From contig OX419347.1 of assembly GCA_948470475.1 (NCBI GenBank), positions 752,501 through 816,500 of the forward strand: DNA of 64,000 nt, read 5' to 3'. This stretch comes from Galaxea fascicularis (taxonomy: Eukaryota; Cnidaria; Anthozoa; Scleractinia; Euphylliidae). The translations under genes and the position numbers were made by a program. Shown here in pieces: positions 50,967-63,409 of the stretch; position 1 is the first letter of the stretch; each line of letters begins with the position of its first letter. The notes beneath the pieces were generated by a model, which saw only the letters and a program-made list of their open reading frames with translations, ran no database searches and was not told where the DNA came from.

Positions 50967-52258
50967 ACGAAAACCTCGGAAACGACTTCAATTCCTCCAT
51001 CTTTTATCTTATTTCCACACCTCCCAAGGTCAGGGGCCCTCGCTGGGTGCGAGAGACGATTGCCTTGCTGAGAATTGACAAGATTCAATCATTCGTTTGT
51101 TTAATTTCACATTTGGATTTATAACACAGCTGACAGCTGAGCCATCTTACTCATACAACTTCAAAGAAAGGTTCAATCAAACGCAGAGTTCAGTAAATGG
51201 AATATCTTAAAAAGATGTTTCAAGACTCCCGAGATAATTACAAATCTTTGTTGAAACAAAAACAAAAAAATAGCCAGCCTGCCTACTGAGAATAATAAGA
51301 ATAATTTCAGAGATGCAATTATTGAATTATTTTTTCGTCTACCAAAATGTTGATCTGACATTCAAAATTGACTTCCGCTCGCTAATTAATTGATTCAAGG
51401 TTTCGACTTATGTGTTGTAAAGAAAAGTGGTTATTGCAGAATACAGAGACCTCGATTGAGGGGTTGTTAGCGGTGAAACAACATGTTACATACTTAGACT
51501 GCTCGCTAAAAGACCTAAAATTATCCCCCAAAATTTTCTTGTCATTCTGTTCGTCCCACTGTGTTCAAGTACGGCCTTGATATTGTAAAAGCTGAGACTC
51601 GCGCCGAGGGTGGCATGGGGTTTATTTAGCAACCGTAAATTAATACGCGCTGGAAATGGCAATTTTTTTTTATATTGAACTACTTGATCATGGAAAGCGT
51701 AAATATTTTGGTCATGCCACATTTTTTTTCTTTAATGTTCTGGTTTCTGTTTTTTTTTTTTTTATTTGATGACATTTTATTACTCCCTCACGATGAAATT
51801 CAGACTGATGGTCCCAAGGACTCTCAGGCCACGAGATCTGCGGATCATTTAGGCAAGGTAAAAGTCATGATGATTGTCAAGACGTAATTATACCCCCCAA
51901 AAAGTTTGCCCGCCTTCTGAAGGAAATTACAATTTAATAGTCAACCAAGGTCCTCAAATAAATTGAAATTGTGAAAATCATTTGTTTTTGGTTATTAATA
52001 AAATGAAACTACGCCGATGTTTTGAAACGGGTTCATCATTTGCGCGTGCGGGGCGTTTTTTTTTTCTTTTTGTGGAAACCAGCGTGAATTTTATCGGCTT
52101 TTTCCTTCACTTCTTGACTTCCTTACGTAACTTTTAGATAAAAAATGTTTTCTAATTGTCGGTTACCGAGCAACGAGTTGACGGAACAACAGGTGTTGTC
52201 AAACGAAAATGTATGTAGTCGCATAGTGTCTTGTTGACGAGCAGGAGATGAGCTAAAA

Positions 52259-55200
52259 ATGGTAAGTAACCGGGTTGTGCAGTGAAACAAACACTTATGC
52301 GAACTAAACAGACCTCTCGCATCGAAAGGGCTTGACTTGTTTCGATAGCATTTCGAACATGCTATGAAATAGATTTCATTTGTGAGAAACGACAGAGATA
52401 ATATTAAGCTGAAGATTGATTCACGCAGTGCAAAGACATAATAATTGCAGTGAGCATCTTAGGTTTACCTTGTACATGTGTATTTTTCGGTCAGCCTCAT
52501 GAACAAGGCTGCAGGACTTTGTTTCGGCCTACGAAATGCTTATACTTAAAAGAGAACTTTCATCCGACTTAAACAATTTTTGCCCAGAATTTTACTGAAT
52601 ATTTCATTGTCACCAAAAAGCTGCAACCTCCAAGCAATATTGAAATTAGTAAAAGCTGCTTATTAATTATTTTCTGTTCACCATATTTGTTTTCTAATAT
52701 CAAGATGCTCCTGGATTCTACTGGTGCAGTTTAGGTTAAGAATAAAAATGCTTTAACTTTGGCAGGAACAGTCTCTCTATGCTTAATAATGCATGGTTCA
52801 TGTTAACGTTATAAGAAGCCATTTGCACGAGTAACGAAAATCCATAATGTATGCAAATTAACATTCATAAAACTCCTTAAATCGGTTCGCGTGTTTTATA
52901 AAAACGGCTGTAAAATGCTCATATGCACTGTCAGTTTAAACAACAATCAAGATTTTGTTTCTGATAAGCTGTTTATTGATACCGCGACCCTCTCACTTGA
53001 AGCAAGTTTCACATCATTTCAGAAAATGCGTTGAGCATACTTTTATTTTCAATATATTAATAATTAATTTTCAATATTTATGTTGGTAGATCACGTTCCT
53101 TTCATGAAAAGCAGTAAATGTATTACTCTTAAAACTAATAATTCTGTAATCTAAGTATACAATCATGGTATATTGCAAAACAGCGCATTGCTATTCATGA
53201 AAACATATGCATAAAGCCTGTACTCAATTTAATTATTAATAATTAATTGTGTCTTAGAACTACCCTTTCTAGCGCATATATGCATACAGGAACAACACAG
53301 CTTTCCACTTCCAATAGCACACCTTTTTATATGAAAGAAAACGTAAACCAGGCAACTGATTGCCAAAAGCTTTTAAACTAAAAATATCAAACGCTTCACC
53401 CGTCAGACCCGTCGAAGTTGTCAACCACTGACCATAAATATCGCCGGCAGGCACTGGTGTCTTGTATGACAGTTTATTTCCTTCTCATGTGGATGGACAA
53501 AGTTCGTGAACTTTAATTAATTTGCAAAGGTCTTCTCGTTCAACACTAGCAAAACGGCTTTTGAACAAAAATTTAAGGCTCGTCAAGGTAAAAAACTAGA
53601 AAAGGCTTTTCTAGTTTTCATGTCTATTTGGAATGGCCCACTTGTGCCACCGACACCACTGAGGGACGCTTTCCATTTACAGGATCCATCCGGGTAGAAA
53701 TTTTAGGTTTAAATATTCAATGCTGCAGCTTGTTCAAATACAAAATGGATAAGCCACAAACTGTACTAGTATCAGTTGGGAAGCTAAGAAAGAACAGAAA
53801 AAGTGCATTGATTAAGCCGATGGTCCATGTACCATTTGATTATCCAACCATGCAGAATGTCCGGGTTTCGCGTGTAAATGGAAAGCGCCCCTGGCAATCT
53901 GAACACTATGGTGGATTCAGGATTCGAGTCTTGCTCTCTTGCTCCTCATTTCTCTTTCTTTTGTGCGGTTTTCAGTCTGATCAGGGTTTTAACTTGTTGA
54001 AACCGCCCAAATTTTCAGCAAACCCTTTTTCAAAAACTCTATATTAGTGTGTTCAAGTTTAAATGACAAGTCTCCTTTAAAAAAAGCTGGCCGTGAAGAC
54101 AATTGCGGCAAAATGGCCTCATTTATACGAATAACTCATTCTTTGGCTAGTTTTCAGGTATATAACAATATTTGGCAAGTTTTTATTTGATCAACATTCT
54201 TGTTTAAAAGTGGCAGAGTAGTCGCTGAACAACTGAAGTAAAACTTGTTGATCGAGCAGGCGATAGTCTTCCACGAAATAGTTTTTAGGGGAGCTGCATA
54301 GAAAGTGAAATACGAATCCCCTAAAAACGAATGCGGGTGGGTGAGTTACTAGCATCTGTTTAAAATAATTATTTACCTGCACGTATGTTTTTGATGACAA
54401 GTTTATTCAGTACTATGACGTGGTAAGACTCAGGCTTTGCAAAAATGGTGTTTTAATTTTTGTCAAGGAGATTCATTTTTTCGGTGAAACAAGCGTTAAA
54501 GGGTAGTATAGTTTAATTTTTGTATTGTGTAGTAGAATATCTTAAATAAAATAGAGAAATAAAAATGAAAACCGAATAACGGAAATGTTTACCCAGAAAT
54601 ACAAGCCGCCAATGGCTGTTCGTTGATAGCACCCTGTTTTTGGTTATTCATTATTAATTGCGGATGCAAATTTATAGTCGCTGTTTCAACACCCAAATAT
54701 ATTTCTTTCTGTTTTCTTAGTGGAGTAACTCTGCGGAACCTTCCACATAAAATCATTAACACATTTCTGAATTTCAGAAATTAATAGATGGTGAGCGTTT
54801 TGGAATTTTTATAAAAAGATGAAGTAATGGCCTCCTGATAACATAAGCAATTTTCCGAAGATTACTGCAAACAACGTGGAACTTTGAATTACAATATTTC
54901 GGCTGGCCAATACCAGCCTTAATCAGATCTATTACGCAAAAATCGGCGCGATTTACATGGTACATATAGTCATATATATAATGAGAAAAAGTTCTTACTA
55001 CTTCGTTCGGAGTTATTAACTGTGTACTTTTCTTGAATTTTAGGACTCCTTGACAAGGGAGCAAATTGGAGGTAATTTAAACTCCGACAACTTTCGTAAA
55101 TAATTTTGCCCTTGCGAATACATTTCAATTTCTCATTTGTGGGTTTAATTTCCTGGGTATCATTAACTCTACCCTGACGTTTATTCACGAAGCTGCCTTT

Positions 55201-56669
55201 AGACTGATAATTCTAACGGTGCCACAGTAGTAATTTGTTATTGCCGGTCCATACCTCTAATTTCAAAACTATCCTCGCCAATTTTGTAAATGTATTTTTT
55301 TTCTCTCTTAGAATATCGTGATGCCTTTAAATGCTTTGATTTGAACGCAAATGGAACATTATCAACAAAAGAACTTAAGCAAGCAATGCGCATGCTTGGG
55401 TCAAATCCCACTGACCAGCAAGTACAACAGTTAGTGAATGCCAAAGATTTTGACGGTAAGGCACGCACGTATGACTAGAGTAACGGTAGACTAGCTATCA
55501 AAGTAACTCTCACCAGTCTCCTGAGCAGTTGTTATTTGGATGGTCGTCCACGCAAAGGCTGTTCATGAGATTAGTATGACTCAAACCAACAGGAGATTTT
55601 GACCGTGAAGCAAGTATACCGTGAAGCAAGTTTACAATATGTTTCGCATTCTGCAAAAGACCTTAGATGAGGTCTCACTGAATCAAATAAATTAGCTTGA
55701 TCCCACACGAAAACTGCAGTCTCTCAAAATTCTCCATCTCAAGCTTGAATTCTGAAGGACAATGAAGAGTGTACCGTAGCCCCACGCAACTGAAGTTGAA
55801 CAGTACAACAGAATACACCAGATAGGGTATGGTAATTTTCTTAAATACAGAACTAAACATAGAGAAAACAAAACATAAAAGTTTTTTTTTTTTTATATAG
55901 GTGACGGCACAATTAATTTTGAGGAATTCGTAAATATAATTGAGGAACAAAACAGCATACATGAGGACGAAAATCTGTTTACCATATTTGGTGTCTTTGA
56001 TCCGGAGGATAATGGCTATATTGGTGGAGCAACCATCATACGGTCTTTGCAGAGTTTAACAGATGTTCCTGCTGAAGAGATACAGGAAATATTACAAAAA
56101 GCGCAAATCACTGATGATAGGAAGATCGGAATGGAAGGTGAAAATATCTTCTAAAGAGCTAAACCTCAGACCCCTTCTTGTCCCTCATTACGTTCAAAGG
56201 CTGCAACAATCTTATCTTTCCATCCGTTTTTGTCTTTACGTGCTCATGGGCCCCAACGCAACTCTGCCGCCCTTTTTATTGTTTTGGTTGTAAATGGTGT
56301 ATTAATTCAAATGAAAGCTATCTGTGAATTATTTTCCTGCGGTGTGCATGTTGGACCGTCTCAATTACTGACTTCAGCAGTTTTCAAAACGAAACTACGA
56401 CAGTATTCTAATTGTTTTTTTCTTTTTGACTCGGAGGCTAGTTAAGAGCTCCTTTTTCCTTGTGATGAAGACCCACTGACCAACTGTAACCATTGCCTTT
56501 ATTTTTCATTTCAGAGTTCTCCTCTCTCCTTGTACCACTTATATTCAGCAGAAAAAGAGGTCGTTTTTACCATGGCGACAGGAGAAGCTGGCACAACAGC
56601 AAGCATTCTTTGTCTGAAGAAACTTCAGAGTCGACACCAAATTTTAAACTTAATGAAAGTTATATATAA
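52259..56669 (+). CDS. Calmodulin-like EF-hand protein with degenerate C-lobe and basic tail (gene A)
   Basis: Coding exons are 52259-52261 (the ATG alone, followed by gtaagt), 55044-55071, 55312-55455, 55901-56137 and 56515-56669, giving 188 residues. The N-terminus MDSLTREQIGEYRDAF matches the calmodulin start helix. EF1 loop is DLNANGTLSTKE and EF2 is DFDGDGTINFEE, both with usable ligands. EF3 (DPEDNGYIGGAT) has Thr where the final Glu should be, and EF4 (QITDDRKIGMEE) has Gln at position 1, so the C-lobe probably binds calcium weakly or not at all. After EF4 comes a ~40-residue basic/Ser-rich extension (SRKRGRFYHGDRRSWHNSKH) absent from calmodulin. Intron phases and the 144-bp third exon equal those of calmodulin genes. 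It probably acts as a cytosolic calcium sensor or adaptor. It is convergent with a paralog on the other strand. The long first intron relies on pairing a lone ATG exon with exon 2, which is the least certain part. Confidence 0.84.
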
Positions 56670-56817
56670 AAAACGTTTTTTTTTTTTTAAATATTGTCAT
56701 CCGTTTCGACAAATTGAATTATATATGGCTGTTTGTGTAAATGGTGGCCCACTTGTTATTAGGACTTTTTAAAAGTTGCTTTTATTTCAAAAGGACGTAA
56801 AAGCAGCAATTTTGTAA

Positions 56818-57020
56818 CAATCTTGATGAAGAGAACAAGACTTTAAAATTTGAAAGACATGTTTCGGCAACTCCTGTACCATCGTCAGTTTACGGATGGA
56901 TTTTCAATGATGAACAATGGATGTTCATCATTGTAAATCCATCCGTAAACTGACGATGGCACAGGAGTTGCCGAAACATGTCTTTCAAATTTAAAAGTCT
57001 TGTTCTCTTCATCAAGATTG
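56818..57020. mobile_element. 203-bp near-perfect palindrome downstream of EF-hand gene A
   Basis: Arms of about 90 bp (CAATCTTGATGAAGAGAACA, AGACATGTTTCGGCAACTCC, TCAGTTTACGGATGGA) pair almost perfectly around a short centre near 56920. TTGCTTTTATTTC occurs directly at 56776-56788 and 57018-57030. It begins about 150 bp after the gene A stop codon and may be within its 3' UTR. Confidence 0.9.
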
Positions 57021-57529
57021 CTTTTATTTCGTAATTCTGTTTTAGCTAATTCAACTTAAGGCCAACTGAAAATAAATGACGTCTCAATAGCACAGTAAAG
57101 TGGTTTTTAAAGGAGTTTCCAAGCAAATTTATGCTTATTCTAGCTTTGGTTTAATACGGTCTCACGAGTCGTCAACCGGGTCTTTTGCGCTTAAGAATTC
57201 GCCTTCTTTCTTGAGCGGGGTAATGAAACATCCACACTAAAACAATCAAGATGTGCACGTGCTTTGCCGGTTTATTGCATTTCATACTTTACTTTGAAAA
57301 GGTTTTTTTTGTCTTCAAACTGAAGTTATCGTTTCTTGGGTTGAGGCGCATCTGATACCTGACATTGCAAAGCGAGTATATTTTTGGAAAATGGAAATGA
57401 GCGAGCTGTTTCGCAGAATCTTTTTGGCTTCTTTCGCTTTGCATGTGTTCATGATAACATGCATACTTGTTCATGTTCACGCACTGTTAGTCTTTGAAAC
57501 ACCTAGAACTATGATATCTTTAGAATTTG

Positions 57530-60500
57530 TTACGACGTGAAAATCCCGCTGTGGTTCTCCACGAGATCCAGGAATTCTGAAAGGAGAAACAGGACTGTAT
57601 GAGAAAAAGAATTACAATAAAACTTACCCTGGAAAAGAAAGCACCTTAATCACAAGTTTACTCCTTTCCCAAGTTCGATGCCTTGGATAGTAATTGCATG
57701 AGCGATTGTACGGACGTGAGTAACAGTAACCGCGTCTCTGGACTTTCGCTTCTTTTTGAGGAAACCACGATAAGGAAGTAAGGTACCCGAGGTCAGTCAA
57801 GCTTCAAAACTGCGCCCCAAAAGTGAACTAAGTGGTAGGAGAAAACATGGGATTGAGGTCTCTTTTGATATGCTATGGTGGCTGGACTTCGTGCATCAGT
57901 TTTCAGTCTTCGATGAGGAGGAACCTTTTCAAACTGCGACTTTGATAGCCGTGAGCGGAGCTTCACAAGAGAGTGCGTTTTCAACTCAGGACTCCACAAA
58001 GCCGCAATATGAAACAGCAAAATTAAGGTAAACGTCCCTTTCTTTATCTGAATTTGAAACCATTAGCGCGAATTCATTTTTGGCAGTGTGGGTTGTTAAT
58101 AAGGAAGTGACTTTAAATCGCAACTTTATATCCGTGGTTACCAAATTTTCTTACGGTGGTTGATTTAAAAGGGCCACGACGAAATTCACTTACCCTGATA
58201 ACTAATCTTTCTGTCTCTTTCCAAGTCTGCTATCTTTATTAGCTCGTTCAGTTCATCACGTGGTATTTTGTTGTCCATATTCAGTATGATGTAGCGCAAC
58301 TCCGCTGCTTCAATGAAACCTTTGTTATCGACATCAAAGATTCTGAAAGCCAACATCATATCAGCTTCTCTTTCGTCCGGTTTTTTCTGATCCTCCATCA
58401 ACTTAACAAACTCTGGGAAGTCAATTACTCCGCTCCCTGGTGAGTCAAGGGAAGCAAGGATGCAATATTGAATGAATTTTTACAACTGATTGTATCTCGC
58501 TGCTCTCATTTCTTTTAGAGCGTTACGATTCTTCCGTAGAAATCTATGTCCCCTCTTAAAAACAGTTTAAATGCGTAAGCTGTTCACGTGTCTCTTTACC
58601 ATGACAATAGCTGTGGTGATCACCGTCATCCACATCACCATCATCAACATCGTCATCGCCGAATCGTCATCGTAATCGTCATCGTCATCATCATCGTACC
58701 GTCACTGGTTTACACGCGCCACTTACAAGTTTCAACTTGTCTCATTAACAGCATCATCCAAAGCATTATCATCAATGCTATCATAAACTATCTTATTCTT
58801 TGGCCATTTAAGTGAGCTTCAGTAGATATAAAACACCTCAGGTCGTCTTCACCCATCACGGTCTGTTCGTGATTCATTACTGATTTACCTAGCCTATGTC
58901 ATGTTCTATTTGAACTCTTATTTTATCGCTGGGCACAAGTCTCTTGGATTTAGAAAGACTTCGCAAAGAGAGGAACCGATGTAGAGACAAGCCCAGATCT
59001 TTGGCGCTTCTTCGAGGAAATGCGTCAGCGCCTTGGCACAGCCACTCTCGAGGCCAATAGTGCACAAAGATTTGGTATTATCAACAGAGTTGATAGCATA
59101 AATTGACCACCGTACAGGGATTCTAAAAGCTGACGTTTCGAGCGTTAGCCCTTCGTCAGAGCGAATAGAGCTAACGCTAACGAAGGGCTAACGCTAACGC
59201 CAACGCCAATGAAGGGCTAACGCTAACGCCAACGCTAACGAAGGGCTAACGCTCGAAACGTCAGCACTGTCAACTCTGTTGATGATACCAAATTTTTGTG
59301 TACTACTTCCCCACGGACGCAGCACCACAGTTTCTTCAGAAACTACCCCCTTCATTCAAAAGAAAATAGGGCGAGATGCAGGCAGTACTGATAAGCTGGA
59401 CTTCTCACCATCATAATCCACGTTGTTTATCATCGTCTGCAGTTCTTCCTCTGTTGGGTTAAACCCCAGCGCCCGCATTATCGCGCACAATTCCCTCGTG
59501 GTGATAACTCCGTTATTATCTCGGTCGAACAGCAAAAAGGCATCTTTATATTCTTAGAAGATAAAAGAAATCAGTTGGATGAAGCGCAGCGCTTTCTCGA
59601 TCTACAATCAACGCGGAAATAATTTCTTAATCGAACAAGCCTAGATGGAAAGAGAAAGGGATGGCAACTTGAGTATATAGCTTTGCCAGGGATTTAGACG
59701 AACAATACAATGAATAACGGGCGTTTTGGACTTCAAAATGTGTTATGGGAATATTATCAGTCGAACGATTACAGCAAACAGACTGTTGTGCTCTTGAATT
59801 CAAAGCAAGTATTTAAAGCAGGAAGCCATAGGATTTTTCATTGTGCTTGTGAAGTCGTCATATGTATTTCCTTAAGTTACCTTCAATTTGCTCATCAGAA
59901 AGGTTTTCCTAAACAGAGGAAAAGAAAATACCAATTACTGAAATCATTTTGACTCCAAGCTCGCTGCTGACAATAGACGGTTTTATTTAACGAAGTCAGG
60001 AAAACCAACTATACGGAGTGTGTGCGTTAATACTGTGTTTATAGTGAATGCATTTAGCTAATCCCAAGCTAGTTCACAGGCACTCCACTAAGTCCCAAGA
60101 AACAAATATACATAACATGACAAGAATCCCAACTGGCCGGGGAGGCAAACTAGTTGGCTATTTACAAAGATGACAGTGGGGTTAGCAAACTCTCTGAAGG
60201 AAAACAGTTGAATGTGATGGAGTATATTTAGTTAGTTGGGGAAAGCGAGAGAGGTTCCATAAACTTGGAGTTAAACCACACAACAATACTCATGCTCCTT
60301 CGTTTTACTGGGAGGGCGACCTGGAAATACTGTCTGCGTCAGTCTGCCAGAAAGGCCACGAAGCTTTATACGGCCACATGATCGTCACTTTTGCGACTTT
60401 AGGAGACGTTGCCCTGAATAAAGTCGAAATACCTCAATGAAAAAAACCTTTGCTTTGTGTATAAATTAAAGCTGTAGTCTGTATTTAGTATAAATTGGGA

Positions 60501-61819
60501 TTTCAAGTAAATGCTTTCTTCTAAATTTTAAGTAGTTTAAGCCGGCCTACTTTGGCATCAGCCGGACTTATTGGGAGAGTAAATTGGGTACTTAATATGT
60601 ATACATTTTAAATTAAATAGCCTTTATATAGCAGGCGGTCATCTGTTTTCGTTCAGAACACATAAGGACATTTAGAAGGTTTGCTGAAGTTTGTTTTGAG
60701 TAAATTAGAATTAAATCAACATGTTTTTAATTCAGGCACTATTAAACGTTCGGAATGAGAACAAAAATTTATGTTGGTATGGTTGGGGCTGAGAATAGAA
60801 GGATTTTTTATTGTGCAATCATTATTATATATTCCATTTCCTATCTTGTGACCGGCTCCATTGGGCCGGCGAGAAAGGAAACTCACGCAGACAGCTGCGT
60901 CAATAATTTTAATCAGATAGACCACTTATGGTGCGAAAGAAAAAGTGGGGTTTGCCTTAAAAACTAAATGCCTCGCTGAGTTAACTCATAAATGGTAGCA
61001 GGTTGTTCTTAAAATACTGTAAAAATACAGTAAAAGCAATTTCGACACTGTAGTTTTTGGCATCTGTTTTTCTGGTTTGATTGACAGCCTGGAAAAGTTC
61101 CGTTCTAACTTGAACTCCAGCCTTAAATTATTAGCGGGCATTAGCATAAAGAGTCCTGTGAAAACACTTATTTTGTCCGTTACCAATATATGTTTGAAGA
61201 TGTTAAATAATTATGACATAGGGATTGGCTACGGTTTTTGGAAGCCGGAATTCCCTTTAATTAGCTAGGTGGGGATTTCTGGCGTGAAAACCTGTGAAAA
61301 TAAATTGAGCTGTTTACCAGTTTGTTTTAATACCAAAAATTTAAAGCTCACTTTGAAAAAAACTTGAATTTAACTCTGGGAGCAAACGTTTTTATTTTAG
61401 GGATATTTCGTAAGCAATTATCTCTTTAGAGTTAAATCTAGATGTGAATAAGAATAAATAAAACTCAGTGATAGTACGGTTTTCTTCTATACGTGATGGT
61501 GTTATTACAAAAGGGCACATTTTGTTGAAATTTGCTTTCTAGAGCTGCTGCAGACGGTTGTTTTTAATTTTGTATCCCCATTCGGTTCCGCCCACCTCAA
61601 CTCTCTTGCTTGCAAATTCCGTTAAAACTTCAAATTACTGGACTGTAAAAAGGTAATCAGCTTCTCCCTACAATTACCTCGTCGTGAGATCCCAAAATTT
61701 GACATTCACCTTATATATTTTACTTAAATATTAATCGAATATGTTAGAAAAGCGCTGATATATGGCTTTGAAATATCTACTTAAAATGTTTGTTTGCCTA
61801 CTAAATTACAACTTACCAT
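57530..61819 (-). CDS. Calmodulin-like EF-hand protein (gene B)
   Basis: Minus-strand coding exons are 61819-61817 (ATG only, then gtaagt), 59908-59881, 59552-59409, 58436-58194 and 57576-57530, giving 154 residues; calmodulin is 149. The start is [16 protein letters not shown]. Four EF loops are present: [36 protein letters not shown] and [12 protein letters not shown]. The first three are canonical and the fourth keeps acidic positions 1 and 12. The protein ends [14 protein letters not shown], replacing the usual EFVQMMTAK end. Exon sizes follow calmodulin: 28 bp here (31 in calmodulin), 144 bp identical, and a 243-bp exon equal to calmodulin's 107 + 136 bp with the intron between them missing. 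It is a diverged calmodulin rather than calmodulin itself, most likely a cytosolic calcium-binding regulator. Target peptides cannot be inferred. Confidence 0.85.
58615..58700 (+). repeat. ATC/GTC microsatellite
   Basis: Runs of CATCACCATCATC and CGTCATCGTCATC over about 85 bp in the intron of EF-hand gene B between the EF1 exon and the 243-bp exon. Confidence 0.85.
59061..59302. mobile_element. Foldback element with internal GAAGGGCTAACGCT tandem repeat
   Basis: TTTGGTATTATCAACAGAGT at the left is mirrored by ACTCTGTTGATGATACCAAA at the right, and GACGTTTCGAGCGTTAGCCC by GGGCTAACGCTCGAAACGTC. The centre (about 59160-59250) repeats GAAGGGCTAACGCTAACGCC-type units several times. It lies in the same gene B intron as the ATC/GTC microsatellite (between the EF1 exon and the 243-bp exon). 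Confidence 0.85.
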
Positions 61820-62410
61820 GGCTGGTTAGTTATGCGCTACCATAGACTGAAGGCCTCTTCACTGACGGTGCTGTTTCTTGGAGAAATTCGCTGACAACAT
61901 CGTGTTTATAACTTTGTATTCTAATGACACACCATCAGGAGATTTTCTATTGGTTCTCAGGGAAGCGTCTTTATCAAAGATCACAGGTTACTTTCCAGAC
62001 AAATGTCAAGTCCAGCAGTTGTATTAGGATGTTTAGGAGCCAGATATTGGCGTAACATAACTAACTAGCAAAAGACGTAAAAAGGATCGGTGGAGAGACT
62101 AATGTTAACTACATCAGTAGCCAAATTTTACTTTGACCTTTGTCATTACTATTGTTGCTAAAATGATGGCCATGGGATGTGACTCACCGAAGAAGATTTA
62201 TTTTTGATAAGACCCGGTAGATATAAAAGAATAAAACTCTGTGTATCCTGTAATTGTAATATCGCTGATGTAACTGGAAAGCGTCTTAACAATTAACCCT
62301 TCTCTACCCTTCACGAAGTCTACCCAGCAAATATTTTTTGAGCTAAAGGAACGGGAATAAGTACCAATTGCCACTCCCTTTTACGATCATAACCGAGATA
62401 TTGCTTGCAG

Positions 62411-62458
62411 GCGACCCCCCACCCCCACCCCCGCCCCCCGCCCCGTCCTCCCATCCCC
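62411..62458 (-). other. G-quadruplex-capable tract
   Basis: The plus strand is C-rich (62415-62444 holds runs CCCCCC, CCCCC, CCCCC, CCCCCC, CCCC separated by single bases), so the minus strand has five G runs of four or more with one-base loops. It stands about 600 bp upstream of the EF-hand gene B start codon. Confidence 0.6.
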
Positions 62459-62863
62459 AATTTCATCTTGATGCCTTCGTCCATGGTGTGTGGTTCTAAC
62501 ATTTAGTTTTCTGGAACCTGAAGCGTGATGATTTATCAAAATGAATGCTGCAGATCGGTCATTTCTTTGTGGTTCTAGCCATTTTGAAATTCCCGCCATC
62601 AATGAGGTCATCGATGTTGCGTGACGTTTGGCCGCGGTTTCATGAAATATTCTTCTGGCATTCTCCCATGGAGTATATACCTTCTTCTACAACAATGTTA
62701 CAACGTTTGGCAAACTACTTAGGAAATATATTGTCCATGCTATAAAAGTAAATGGGACGTTTAGCGGAGGTAAACGTAAGTTTTCCTTGATAAATCGTTC
62801 CTCAAAGCCCGCGCGAGGAGCGTGTTGAAACTTCATTGAATTGCTAATGTATTCAAACATGCC

Positions 62864-63126
62864 ATGCGCACGCCGTTCAGAAAGTTGACGAAGAAAGATG
62901 AAACAAAATGTCGCTCATTGAAGCTCGTTTTCCAGCTTAAAATCTTACCAAGACAAATCCTTGTCTTCAAGCTACTTCAATACTTGCTGTTGAAAACCAT
63001 CTTGAGAAGTCAAGAACGACGAAACGTCTGTCGGACTTTGACGAAGGCCCAAAATACACGAACACGTGGAGAGGAAATTTATGGACTCTCAGAGCTCGAC
63101 AACTTGGAACCATTGAATCACTCGGG
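62864..63126 (+). CDS. Possible first coding exon of an unidentified gene
   Basis: An open frame begins MRTPFRKLTKKDETK, continues through a lysine/arginine- and leucine-rich stretch and ends RGEEIYGLSELDNLEPLNHS just before a good donor (gtaagt near 63127). The end looks coding in composition, and the upstream 62.6-62.8 kb is relatively CpG-containing, as a promoter might be. No domain is recognised. The ORF could be chance: there is no downstream exon within the window, and a foldback repeat begins only 170 bp later. It would be divergent from EF-hand gene B. Confidence 0.25.
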
Positions 63127-63296
63127 TAAGTATCTTTATAAAGCTGCTTTCTTTAAGTATTACAAACAATGTAATGTAGTTTGAGATTAGACGGTTTTTT
63201 TTTTGTCACGCTTTACGATTTCTAGCAAACAACATGTACATTTGTCAAAGCTTCCAGCTAGTTTTCTGTGTTTACTAGGCATAGCCGAGGGAATAT

Positions 63297-63329
<33 letters not shown>

Positions 63330-63351
63330 GCAAACGTCAGGCTGAAATTTT

Positions 63352-63409
<58 letters not shown>

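Larger units (their letters stand above)
50170..52258. other. Intergenic between TOE1 and EF-hand gene A
   Basis: Contains the TOE1 3' UTR with its poly(A) signal and the 66-bp hairpin element. The last part must hold the promoter and 5' UTR of gene A. No other gene is seen. Confidence 0.5.

Noticed and set aside
53628..54047. 139-codon plus-strand frame in the first intron of EF-hand gene A
   Set aside because: No domain recognised, no clear splice context and mixed composition. Probably chance, although its length is somewhat above background.
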